From: Candidatus Melainabacteria bacterium
Lineage (GTDB): Bacteria > Cyanobacteriota > Vampirovibrionia > Obscuribacterales > Obscuribacteraceae
Length of the DNA stretch: 64,000 nucleotides
Assembly (NCBI GenBank): GCA_016699165.1
Contig: CP064963.1
Location: 1,302,001 to 1,366,000, forward strand
Direction of reading: 5' to 3'
The first letter of the stretch is position 1. Each line of letters starts with the position of its first letter. Shown piece by piece: positions 30,701 to 36,567 of this stretch. A model generated the notes under the pieces. The model was given only the letters and a program-made list of their open reading frames with translations, ran no database searches and was not told where the DNA came from. A program made the position numbers and the translations under genes.

Positions 30701-33135
30701 GAAGTTTCACTTGCTTTGACAAAATTACTGAAATCGTTAACTACAGATCTATTAGCAAAATTGGTTGGATCAGACGTTGCAAAAATTCTGCTCATGCTTG
30801 CTTGGAAAGCGGCATAATCGTTGGGCTTTATCAAGTTAGTCGCAGCAACTGGTTTATCAGAAGGCTGAGTTGGAGCATCACTTGCTTTTCCATTAAGAAC
30901 TGAATTTTCTCCACCATTCTTGAGGAAATGGCTGCCGACAAAACTTACTGGTCTGCCACGCTTATCAACTTGCTGTTGATAGGTATCTCCTCTTTTGACA
31001 CCACGCAAAGCGATTGTAGTTCTGCCTCGATCATCTTGAGCAAAGACGTGCATCATGATGCCACTCTTTTGAAGAGTAATTGTTCTTTTTTTATCATTGT
31101 TATCGTTGATTTGGAAATTGCGCATACCCGAAGTCCACAAGGCTTCGGCAGCCTTCAATTTTGCATCGTGCGAGGCATTTCCATCGAATAAAACAGCAAG
31201 ATTTTGCTTTTGAGGATCAGTCAAATTTGCAAATGCTTCAGGACCCATGATTTTAGCCAGATCAACTGGAGCTGCAGGAACTGGAACATCAGTAGTTCCT
31301 GGAGCATCAGCCGCTTTGGGTCTATAACCAACAAAAGCAGACTTATCGCCCAACCCATTTGTTTGAGCTACAAATTGCTCAAAAGGAACTTTGATAATTT
31401 GCGGTGGACCTTGTTGTCCTGCCGGCGCAGGAATTTGAACGGAAAGTTCAGTTGGTTTACCATTAGTGTCAACGGCACTGATAACGGCAATAATTCTGTC
31501 TTGACCGTTGGGTGCGATTCTAAGGATAGAATCACCCGCTTTAAATCCAGTCAATTTTGTAGGATCTGTAATTGCGTCTGTGAAACGCTTCATATTCGGA
31601 ACGGCAGCATCCAATTGCTGAATTGCTTGTTTAATTGGATCTGAAACATCTCCAGTTACTTTAGGAATAGGAACATCTAGTATGTCTATACTTGGTCCTG
31701 CTGTTGTGGCAGCCTTTTCAATTGATACTTCGGGTCCCGTTCCTGCTGCAGCATCTGCAGGTTTGAGTTTAGTCTTAAGAGCTGCCGTTTCTGGACGAGA
31801 AGTAAGTTCTTGATTCAAATTAGTGAAGAACTGCTGGGCAAGCTCAGGCTTTCCTTTGAGCCACTGATTGGCGCGAGCAAGCTGAACATCTCTTTGAGAA
31901 TCGGTCATTACTCCCATAACTTCAGCAGATGAAGCGGCCATGCGCTTTACAATCACATCGGCGGGCGCAGTTTTCAAATCAATGGCAGGTAGATTTTCTG
32001 GAGAGACACGTCTTAGAACTTGCAACGCTTTTCCAGTTGAATCAACCTTTTCAAAAACTATCTGTCCTTTGGTAGCATCAAATCGAGCTGCATATTTGGT
32101 ACCATCAGCACCGGCCGGTGGCATACCTGCATTGATCGAATCGACTAATTTAGCGGGATCCAAACCGGTGTTAGCAAATTCGCCACGCAAAACAGCTGAG
32201 AATTTTTCACTTAATTGAAGCGGATCAACTCCTGGCTGAGCGGCAAGAACTGCAAGATCCGATATTCGAGATTGGCTTGCTTTAAGATAATTGCGCAGCC
32301 TGCTTGTGTCTCCACTACTTATATCGCCAGCATTTGTTCTGGCAGCACTGTAATCTGATGTGACATCACCTGTGACACCAGGAACCTTTTTGAGTGTAAG
32401 TCCTTTGTCAGTGGCCGAAAGCTCCATCTTGCCTGGACCCATACGAGTATTAAATGCACTAATGAATGCATTAAATGCAGCGGGATCTGCAAGCGAACCA
32501 CCAGGTTGTCTCTCTTTGTCTAGTAATGCAGTAAGTCCAGTAAGGGCTGCTTTTAAAAATTTTGGATTTTGAGCAAGTAAATCGAAGCGCTCAGCCGTGC
32601 GACCGGCTAATTGAGACATGTTGATTGGACCATCACCAATCTGAATATCCGAGCCGCGAACTGACGTTATGTCGGCTCCACCTTTCTTTATGGCAAAGGT
32701 AGGATTTTCGGAAGTGCCATTGACTTGAATATCCCATCCACCAAGCTTGGCTCTATCAGCAGGCGACATACCTTTGAGTAGATCGGCAGCGCGTTTGAGA
32801 CCTTGGTCTGTAACAAGCTGACGAATAAACAACTGCAAGTTGAGCGCCGCTTTAGTATCAGGTTTTAAACCACTCTGGTCTGCGCGGGGGTTAGCAGGTG
32901 GATTAACAATATCTTTGATTTGGTTTGCGACCTGATCCGAACCTGCGGTGGCAGGCGTACTTGGGATATTTGGTCTCAGTACTTCTTGGATGAATTTTTC
33001 AACGACGTCTTTGCTTGAAGTAACAGTTGTGTCAGTGCTTTCCAAAGGATCAACAGAGCCAGCGGCTTTGATTTCCTTATCATTTGGTTCGCTTTCCGCA
33101 CCGCTACTGGGTGCTGTGGATGAGCCATAGTGCAT
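18763..33135 (-). CDS. 4790-residue modular giant protein: helical repeats, annexin-like region, FHA-like modules
   Basis: Starts at ATG 33135 behind a modest TAGGT site. No cysteine is visible in all 4790 residues. Approximate layout: 1-620, helical repeat units like those of the facing giant protein; 628-749 and 1077-1206, two copies of a basic beta module (YVHVYATDDRGKSRIAIRG in the second); 1275-2010, a long helical region with units resembling annexin repeats (DDYDRIKGLFFNRTQDELTQ, DLRDTFATMTNEQIVKFHAD); 2106-2146 and 2483-2502, hydrophobic Gly/Ala-rich segments that could enter a membrane; 2600-4200, many beta modules with the pattern V-x-N-x-G-x-x-PV-x-VxRxG then L-x-x-GD, FHA-like but without classical binding residues; 4260-4790, helical repeats again. 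No Sec signal peptide or RTX repeat. First gene of a tight operon running to 16421. Function unknown; a very large scaffold, surface or toxin-like protein is possible. Confidence 0.9.
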   Translation of the reverse strand: MHYGSSTAPSSGAESEPNDKEIKAAGSVDPLESTDTTVTSSKDVVEKFIQEVLRPNIPSTPATAGSDQVANQIKDIVNPPANPRADQSGLKPDTKAALNLQLFIRQLVTDQGLKRAADLLKGMSPADRAKLGGWDIQVNGTSENPTFAIKKGGADITSVRGSDIQIGDGPINMSQLAGRTAERFDLLAQNPKFLKAALTGLTALLDKERQPGGSLADPAAFNAFISAFNTRMGPGKMELSATDKGLTLKKVPGVTGDVTSDYSAARTNAGDISSGDTSRLRNYLKASQSRISDLAVLAAQPGVDPLQLSEKFSAVLRGEFANTGLDPAKLVDSINAGMPPAGADGTKYAARFDATKGQIVFEKVDSTGKALQVLRRVSPENLPAIDLKTAPADVIVKRMAASSAEVMGVMTDSQRDVQLARANQWLKGKPELAQQFFTNLNQELTSRPETAALKTKLKPADAAAGTGPEVSIEKAATTAGPSIDILDVPIPKVTGDVSDPIKQAIQQLDAAVPNMKRFTDAITDPTKLTGFKAGDSILRIAPNGQDRIIAVISAVDTNGKPTELSVQIPAPAGQQGPPQIIKVPFEQFVAQTNGLGDKSAFVGYRPKAADAPGTTDVPVPAAPVDLAKIMGPEAFANLTDPQKQNLAVLFDGNASHDAKLKAAEALWTSGMRNFQINDNNDKKRTITLQKSGIMMHVFAQDDRGRTTIALRGVKRGDTYQQQVDKRGRPVSFVGSHFLKNGGENSVLNGKASDAPTQPSDKPVAATNLIKPNDYAAFQASMSRIFATSDPTNFANRSVVNDFSNFVKASETSQDAPEVKAKAQQEALLAAVRAEAALYPKASPQEIATKFKTALGDQAAKFNLDALNADVLSPAKYFAELVKGAKTPGEVARLFTNFTRIENARNPAASADELKTRLNDALTTSGTGYSVDLNKFGTEDNNLLLYRKNQAGAQELVSRIDPRHIQIPGQQENVLQLAGRLVEPLAALQGEELKSYWQQVTSTMKELDSAKRELLIKSLQAELAKRPESKHLTITPNADSLSLNSNREGKTEAVAQARFDAVVATDTTAQPVVPSGAADLKKILGDQQLAGKTPEQLAALQAFFKPGAKPEEQLAAARALALANIKSLKIQDGDKSRTLSFQLEKAGKRSKDSYVHVYATDDRGKSRIAIRGISDDKGVIRQQGRANYYGDIWTKQIGNKSILSGGTAPVGPAAPQEVPKPVNQLSPLFKADQIKWDATAPVEPANPAIIPSEVVPSPATVTGAPFDAALTAKSLLDAGLDGRFFTAGNKDDYDRIKGLFFNRTQDELTQLQAEFLKQSKGVRLEAALVKRFGDNTSESLELRRLAEGDNARLARIAGDLQQLTNGTGSKSNWEVEKDLRDTFATMTNEQIVKFHADFLEKYKKSLSHAISEATRMSNPTRSMLQILTDKEKGSDKRTAGDTILMSQVALDAGNLDMFKEVWRRASSEARQRFMAEGGEKKIYDKWGSYFGTTQQQREALDYVKDGTSSVTTEVVGNTGGFGDTEAAIEAGIDKMTAQQRADYFAGKALAAKVSSGQPEPTDAKEKAQYDYYKQLNSALYTATKNAFWRNIGVFDFNIGYFTQNSRELQAYEDRIKFGKTGSFVSDVIIKDGYAAKSEDQILTAVDTMTKERWEHAKANRAAVEADLRSMLERTLTGTFGGADTAAVNRVMDAFKRKMDAGDYQAAQALGRTLAERMDAKKGGFLGWGADRGGMLEAIAKMDQNFITRYKSDEAFRLAADKSLSDGTLKGAELVAAKRMLERVLTEGKPNPDVLDKLIMFKASGTSIKDMVVELDKLFREDPQAFAKFQALSGTVEGNDLQSLKQNYLRALERDLGFADYLTYLEPMLERGKPIEAGRRMEMYMGMFGNDMEGVTKAILLGGPDLWNQIKSKPDMLATWNPLYKFNTEQADFIQKLAENQASLPKEQQGTIPPEFKIRLAILNGKGDQIKQETDAISPQNRGAVTALYNKTFGRVLTDDLIKSKIPEGQTAAVNFAGALTLEQATDVTRDLVYGNMGGRWWTSLFDATASQVQDRVDQLVVASTEVAVTKMDLPPDQRQELVDRALQTYVNYKASEHSAVDAGADAAFAVVGVVTFVPALAGAIETGGVSLYAWGAGMAALGAVMRPGVKAALLGGQYDWRANLLKDATVGAIEMPTYVLGPGLLLRAGKAFVEPSLAAVRAMRLAGNPELAQLTANRFGSVAKMAPDLVRTAGDDIASRAIARVTTDFKGLTAEGLTRAIGETTEQAATKAVSEVLTNISNQLKTAGLKPFTNDSIKLASERYSQEVVDQVLKEVVAGLAKQPGASVQALVKESLERAIAQLSKSEAFSAEAILRGLASAEVDAAAQQGITQLMRQGFARAQDIPEKDILAVAMKITGNNPAQAALLAQAIKAQIPHTAAMTSKNVMDAFIKTYPNLARSLAHTAPASFAGLTSGAARYEWDPSLTFEQNMARMGSQAAMGAFIAMAMVGTFTVPTAALKAWRGKFNGTGVARADVREIALNVEPKILGKLEDGRPVKLTEGGSVRVASNAGVESQGVLSVAAQNVDSTLVMNQGKTFLKSTGEVPPQVFRNNKWETLAPDELLELQHGQMIKFGPEGKPMVFMRAVENGTETGYLLAVPELSPKLLKRMVPEVVNEAGFQPGARLRITPGRNVVTIGGEGADVIVGSLKPAGLPHLDGKFMVEASMPEPTSMFQRWIKRNADDLARKGEVNIRNTGDHPVSIIRKTADGIETTTLHTLKALQDEATLKGLPKPTEVPKFRVRPGDEVVFPATGEKFKAYSQNGAIRLERLANEGSEIPVIRNGVATVLRANADDLGRVERAANVLRNRGSDASEYVRAAYTKVADQIRSGELIDRLRNGYTLGRVLRNNDFEKAATMTDVKLASLGFGRIDPPAGFKGTLYRNYQTGVEILREGDRVVQVTANGRTLKINWSGDKVASFVMPDGEIRTVIPHGGNYKAPSLRELPELAAGYTRLYRATFSPSDVDLARSLTAREVRRLERLTAKVNESGLESLPKRQATEYQRLLAIEKAGRTREYYTSIEEAVAAANLLRKADGNEHPTIFVQDLPNGKDNKRVFSSPYEMRTLAASRAVQHPQSFTNNLNDGSWMISLAEASAVSHYGAQITRDVGFRINASGFTFLRGFSDAGMLARARAIIDQATSRITRGVASRVGFSHLIHFGERIDLGTAFGSELLSKNPYVKGRAASLSKTASGLRIHAGEGDIVVLRNGVPVVLKEGQAILQTGDRVIVGKFVGNGLYKGDEFVVGLDGANSAVLQHTRSANRFGYLYAGPGGRVPVGAVAKLTQRNLATAATNLAATLGRVRSTVYDFGKNANLLRKHIQEALREGRINRGLDKGKEYTIFGSGRLYREGNQVKLKQVRENEPLYVVRNRDGQNRVLGTLHNKPIDLEPGDFVFRGGTPDNKFVGQSFEFRGLPVKGKRVPIGDRVSDAVAFARNISPRDGFTAAGKKIGSAVRAARDLHIGRAVVDQIKKMGFLFRRTPKAPVEGGMTRAEQVKAFFRRTFEAKTEAPLPPLTETERLMQELTSAIKANGLGEPVEAFRLRTAGAKTRPAALYKDGTAISFASKTDEASDLVPSFKRLKESEVSESEVVIKNDGGRRTVVAPKSSEYEVSITRPGRDPIIVQPGKSAPWQEGDTLVVARGDKQTSMEFERSSLYKRTVESMGELRAEVGREGLLKSVWSSNNWWSRGRTRTYAPSLRGKGSNETDTAVARIKLLKPNRKDNIKIDSSTNVKFVKAPEGGTATGEISTTGELFIKRGPGRWVPEKSGKTTLQPGDKFKIGTAGKEHVFTDKGVQRVTLRERIFRRGTLAEAYNRRYRPEDANINILRRASDTAGDAAEGKGNFYSAKFTAETKPIAIVSDGSKDAINLASIPFSREPHALISPKVDGARVTDLHVEAKGNVPMYVTNAEGNVLTRIKAQVDLPEGSYLKVGDEVFEVVRDGDNLLLEQVQATKLTQGRMSPSTNGAIEVVEKSFVQANRAKAAAIASNYEVAGSAITYKIKGGSITLGAKHVAVLEKSELSEYAAKQARLSFEPEGIFVEALSDKPVFIIRKTASGKEVAEPLKQGERVKFDPETMAVRLGHKDNDGRSVFRLKANESPKVTPEALTPEVEVPTPVAPTRTALPEGEYTAAPVVPDVASPPVSVVKTPDTRLGLKKEIGAAFKDPELVANPEALKTAIAAAISRVDPALSAQQIRNDLNSAFRSLSIDLRYRASFDGDGNVIIKTFSQSFETGPPFAPKMQPTRSQPRLLFKEAENFVDEYRTNHFQSHDYNAVESIQAVIDRMSEHGNPELIARILNRELKKVEFSDRLSVSVENGQFRITRALVPDENSGEQFLVVQKPRAIENGASDATPVQLRDTSDSPVLTVDVPVAQSTSIAERISAIEITQRLKSYLVHIKPEHIRPVDITTLSVYARRPDAQLFELNNFYVKMLNAEGLPANIKPLIENAQKELSDLMEIRTQQIADLASKKSVQPKLVLEMVRANSDPNYLLPEMATNLVRLIQNNGDNISSANISEIASFLRAVKNMTLGVDVETLSKAFDAKEATYSQLNRLGKIVPSDKTKKDLVTAVSGNNLDNASLEELAKAVRNGHMDDFNSEAILRAIAARRESYQFSDAAEYAFAFANFERLANGLGMKSKGKDIIAELSEIAAVQTQFSPQMVEALTTMTRTVNIASEEVDAILNLVEIIRKNDSFNVPPQSGLEALLGSIDALNRRVVEHRTPRAPFTSVVSIGGAIPPADAVIILGPPK
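29520..31255 (-). repeat. Duplicated basic beta module in the 4790-residue protein (30890-31255 and 29520-29905)
   Basis: The two coding segments share the order KI(M/L)G, a helix with LAVLF or LQAFF, AAEALW or AARALA, a strand ending in FQI or LKI, a charged strand (KKRTITLQKSG or KSRTLSFQLEKAG), then HVFAQDDRGRTTIALRG or HVYATDDRGKSRIAIRG, a variable loop, and NSVLNG or KSILSGG. The DDRG-x-(T/S)-x-IA(L/I)RG core is the clearest match. The intervening 330 residues are helical-repeat sequence. Confidence 0.75.
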
Positions 33136-33446
33136 ATTTACCTACAAGACTTATTTATTATTCCCGCTCGATATAGGATGTCCGCGTGAACTAGGACCTT
33201 TCAGACTGGGAATGAAGAGCTGCTAAGAGATACCGAAGGAGATTATCGAGAGAGCGGTTAGTAAACGTGAGCCATTTGGGGATTTCGGGTTGAGCGGGCT
33301 GCCGAGAGTTAATCATTAATTTTATTTCATACCCCGGGAACGAATGACGGCGACGGCAAATTCGCCTATTCGAATCAGGTTTTTCCAAGAATGATAATAG
33401 GGGCTGCCAAGTGGTCGAGGGAATACGTATTTTTCCCATTTTCAGA
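33136..33446. other. Intergenic region before the giant-protein operon
   Basis: 311 bp between pdeM and the 4790-residue gene, both on the - strand. It should hold the end of the repair-operon transcript and the promoter of the giant operon. I find no convincing -35/-10 pair and no strong hairpin followed by T residues. A weak GGGAA...TTCCC inverted repeat (about 33418-33436) lacks a T tract. A stretch on the + strand near 33400-33420 looks like a tRNA D-arm but has no matching remainder (see rejected items). Confidence 0.5.
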
Positions 33447-34136
33447 TTAAATTTGAGCGGAAGCCCGAATTACTTCGTTGTCTGCAATCACAAAAACTTG
33501 CTCGCCCAAGGAAGGTTGAATCTCCATGCAGCCTGTAAAAGAACCAAAAGCCGGTAAAATTGCCTGCTTTTGCTGAATGTAGAAACAAGGCAACCTCACC
33601 TTTTGACGAGCTTGCCCAAAAAGTTTTACGGCAGGATGCAAATGTCCACAAAGAACAAAGCCTTTGGCAACATGTGCGACATCAGGATGGTGGCATAGAA
33701 TAAAAGGTGCCATCGAATACGGTTCGTTTAGGAGTTCAATCTGCAGTAACTCTGCAATCCCTTTTATTGACCTATCATGGTTTCCTTTTACAAGCGAAAC
33801 TGAAAGCGTAGAATGATTCTTGCTCCATTGCAATAATTGTTCGGTAATACGCTTAGTCATGCCGCTTTGAGCGTGAATAAAATCACCTAAAAAAATGAGT
33901 TTCTTTGCAGATAACTGTTCAATCAAAAAATCAAGTTTGCTCAAATCAGTCTCTGTAATTCCAGACGGAATGGCTATCTTATGCGAACGAAAAGTACCTG
34001 CTTTTCCAAAATGTGCATCAGCCAAAAACAAAGTGGAATGTTTTGGCCAGTAAATTCCTTTTTGCGGAAGCAAGAACAGTTCTTCCTCGCAAAGCGTGAT
34101 GTCTAAAGCTCCTGGTACCGTACATTTATCTGACAT
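33447..34136 (-). CDS. pdeM: Ligase-associated DNA damage response phosphoesterase PdeM
   Basis: 229 residues, a calcineurin-like metallophosphoesterase. All metal-binding motifs are present: D40-A-H42, G-D85-x-x-H88, G-N119-H120-D121, H149 and G-H165-L-H167. In the ligase-associated family this enzyme is a predicted nuclease/phosphodiesterase acting with the ligase, helicase and exonuclease encoded just upstream. Its start overlaps the helicase stop by 11 nt, placing it last in the four-gene operon. Cytoplasmic, no signal peptide. Family identity rests on motif order, length and operon context together. Confidence 0.93.
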   Translation of the reverse strand: MSDKCTVPGALDITLCEEELFLLPQKGIYWPKHSTLFLADAHFGKAGTFRSHKIAIPSGITETDLSKLDFLIEQLSAKKLIFLGDFIHAQSGMTKRITEQLLQWSKNHSTLSVSLVKGNHDRSIKGIAELLQIELLNEPYSMAPFILCHHPDVAHVAKGFVLCGHLHPAVKLFGQARQKVRLPCFYIQQKQAILPAFGSFTGCMEIQPSLGEQVFVIADNEVIRASAQI

Positions 34137-36567
34137 TGGATTTGTATATTTGCATTTTCATTTTAGCTATGCGGTCTGCCAGTTTTTCAGAACTCAGTCT
34201 TCCTCTTAAGCGTTCTACCAAAAGTGGCAACGCAAGTGGCGATATGCGAGCTATTTCGACAAAGCTAATTTTAGACTTCGCTATTCTTTTCATTGCCTTT
34301 ACCATTCTTGTTTCTTCCAATTGTGCTTCAAGCACTTCATACTGAGCTTGTTTCAGTAATAAATTCTCTGGATCGTATTCGGCAAAAACATCATACAAGA
34401 GACCACTAGACGCTTGAATCTGTCTTGTAGTTTTAGAACTGCCAGGATATCCTGAAAATATTAGACCCGCCACTCGCGCTATCTCGCGAAACTGACGGCG
34501 ACTCATTTCAGTTGCATTCAGACTCTCTAAAATATCGTGAAAAAGATTTTCTGGTGTAAACAGTTCAGGCGTCACTACTTTTCTTGCTCCAAAATCATGA
34601 TTGGATAATATTTCAAAACCATAATCATTTACAGCAGTAGAAAAACTAGCACTGACACTTTTAGATATGCGATACGCAACTACAGCGGCCAAGCCTTCGT
34701 GCACAAGACGTCCTTCGAAAGGATAAACGAACAGATGATAACCCTCACGAGAAATTAAATGTTCTACAAGAATTGATTGTTCATTTGGTATCTGCGAACA
34801 TCTCTTTTGCAACTCCAAATACGGTTTTACGAATTGCATTTCGGGTGTGGCATAAATGCCCTTGTTTGCCAAGTCTAATTCCATTCGTATCGCTTGCGAC
34901 AATTCAGAAGATAGTGGCATACGTCCGCCCATCCAGCGTGGGACTCGCACATCTTTGCTGTGCGCCAATCGAACCCAGGCTTTCATATCTTTGAGTCTTA
35001 CAAGTTCTAGGTTTCGACCAGCAAAAGTAAATCGCTCTCCCGCCTTTAGCCTGGAAACGAAAGATTCTTCTAAATTACCAATCATTTCGCCACTCATGAA
35101 AACAACATTTATCATTGAATCGCTTGTAATAGTGCCAATAGTCATTCGATGACGTTTCGATGTTCGTTGCTCGACTACTTTATAAATTCCGTTTTGAACA
35201 GAAACTTTGCAGTATTCATCATAAGCCGAAAGTGCTTTGCCACCACTGCAAATAAAATCCAAAATCCAGTCAAACTCAAATCTGGTGACATTTCTATATG
35301 AGTAAGCAGTCTTAATTTCAGAATAAACAGCCTCTTTATCAAAACCGCCACCACAAGCAAGCGTAATTAGATGCTGAGCTAAAACATCAAGCGGCTTTTT
35401 AAGCGGGTGTCTCGATTCGATTTTATTTTTTTCAATAGCTTTCTGAGCAGCAGAAAATTCGACCAACTCAAGTGCATGTGTAGGAACGCAAACAAGTCGG
35501 CTCTCCGCTCCTGGTTGGTGCCCACTGCGTCCGGCACGCTGAAGCAACCGCGCGACACCTTTAGGCGAGCCAATTTGAATTACTTGTTCTACGGGAGCAA
35601 AATCGACTCCCAAATCGAGACTCGAAGTTGATACCACACATTTAAGTCGACCATCTCGAATTGCAATCTCAACCCAGTTTCGAGTCTTTCTATCAAGCGA
35701 TCCGTGATGCAACGCAATTAAACCCGCCCAATCGGGTCTATACTCTAGAAGAGCTTGATACCACTTTTCGCATTGCGAGCGTGTGTTGGTGAATACTAAG
35801 GTTGTGCGAGCTTCCTCAATTGCAAAAGCCACTTCTGGAACCATTGACAAACCAAGGTGACCGGCCCAGGAAATGTGATCAATCGAATCAGGCAATAGCG
35901 TACTGAAACTAGTTTCTTTACTTGCATCAGAAGATATAAGAACAGAATTTTTTGGCGCCAAAGTTTTCAGTGACTCTTCCAGATTTGAGAGTGTGGCAGA
36001 CATTCCCCACACACGCAAATTTGGATTCAATTGACGCAAGCGTGCAAGGGCAAGCTCTGTCATGCTACCGCGTTTGGTGCTCAAAAGCTCATGCCATTCA
36101 TCTACAACGACCAGCTTGAGGCTTTTCAATTGTTTTTGATGTTCTTCATAAGACAGCAATACTTCGAGACTTTCAGGCGTAGTAATTAGACACGATGGCA
36201 TTTTGGTTTTCTGGCGCAGCTTCACAGAACTTGCAGTATCGCTGGTTCGAATCTCAATAGTCCAGGTCAACTCCAATCCCTCGACCAGGTCGTTAAGCGA
36301 CTCTGCCGTGTCTTGTGCCAGTGCGCGAAGAGGGGTGAGCCATAATACCGTAAGTGGTGCAACGGTCTTTGACGAGTTCTCCGCCATCCACTCCATTAGA
36401 GGAGCTGGCCAAATCGCAAAAGTTTTTCCGCTACCTGTAGATGAATGAATCAAGCCACTTTTACCATCGAGGTATGCTTGCCAGGCTTCTTGCTGAAAAG
36501 CAAATGGCTGCCATGATTTTTGCTTGAACCAACTTAAAATCTTATCGATAGGAAGTTTACTTTTCAT
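34126..36567 (-). CDS. Ligase-associated Lhr-type DEXH-box helicase
   Basis: 813 residues, superfamily 2 helicase of the Lhr-core type. Walker A is STGSGKT with K48, the DEXH box reads VVVDEWHELL, motif III is MSATLSN, and the second RecA domain contains STSSLDLGVDF and the motif VI QRAGRSGHQ. The C-terminal third is the winged-helix and DUF4942-like extension usual for Lhr-core proteins, and the length fits the ligase-associated subgroup. Translocation of 3' to 5' on DNA is known for Lhr helicases, and this subgroup is inferred to act in repair with the neighbouring ligase. It starts with ATG inside the ligase stop (ATGA overlap), so coupled translation is expected. Confidence 0.93.
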   Translation of the reverse strand: MKSKLPIDKILSWFKQKSWQPFAFQQEAWQAYLDGKSGLIHSSTGSGKTFAIWPAPLMEWMAENSSKTVAPLTVLWLTPLRALAQDTAESLNDLVEGLELTWTIEIRTSDTASSVKLRQKTKMPSCLITTPESLEVLLSYEEHQKQLKSLKLVVVDEWHELLSTKRGSMTELALARLRQLNPNLRVWGMSATLSNLEESLKTLAPKNSVLISSDASKETSFSTLLPDSIDHISWAGHLGLSMVPEVAFAIEEARTTLVFTNTRSQCEKWYQALLEYRPDWAGLIALHHGSLDRKTRNWVEIAIRDGRLKCVVSTSSLDLGVDFAPVEQVIQIGSPKGVARLLQRAGRSGHQPGAESRLVCVPTHALELVEFSAAQKAIEKNKIESRHPLKKPLDVLAQHLITLACGGGFDKEAVYSEIKTAYSYRNVTRFEFDWILDFICSGGKALSAYDEYCKVSVQNGIYKVVEQRTSKRHRMTIGTITSDSMINVVFMSGEMIGNLEESFVSRLKAGERFTFAGRNLELVRLKDMKAWVRLAHSKDVRVPRWMGGRMPLSSELSQAIRMELDLANKGIYATPEMQFVKPYLELQKRCSQIPNEQSILVEHLISREGYHLFVYPFEGRLVHEGLAAVVAYRISKSVSASFSTAVNDYGFEILSNHDFGARKVVTPELFTPENLFHDILESLNATEMSRRQFREIARVAGLIFSGYPGSSKTTRQIQASSGLLYDVFAEYDPENLLLKQAQYEVLEAQLEETRMVKAMKRIAKSKISFVEIARISPLALPLLVERLRGRLSSEKLADRIAKMKMQIYKSNVR

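Noticed and set aside
1..33135. RTX calcium repeats or LPxTG anchors in the giant proteins
   Set aside because: No GGxGxD nonapeptide tandem or sorting motif was found.
33191..33439. An 82-codon frame on the - strand in the gap upstream of the giant operon
   Set aside because: No start signal, low-quality composition and no recognisable domain; most likely chance.
33340..33440. A tRNA-like sequence: CCAAGTGGTCGAGG resembling a D-arm and TTCGAAT resembling a T-loop
   Set aside because: The T-loop lies before the D-arm on that strand, stems do not pair, and no acceptor partner for GGGGCTG is found within 90 bases.
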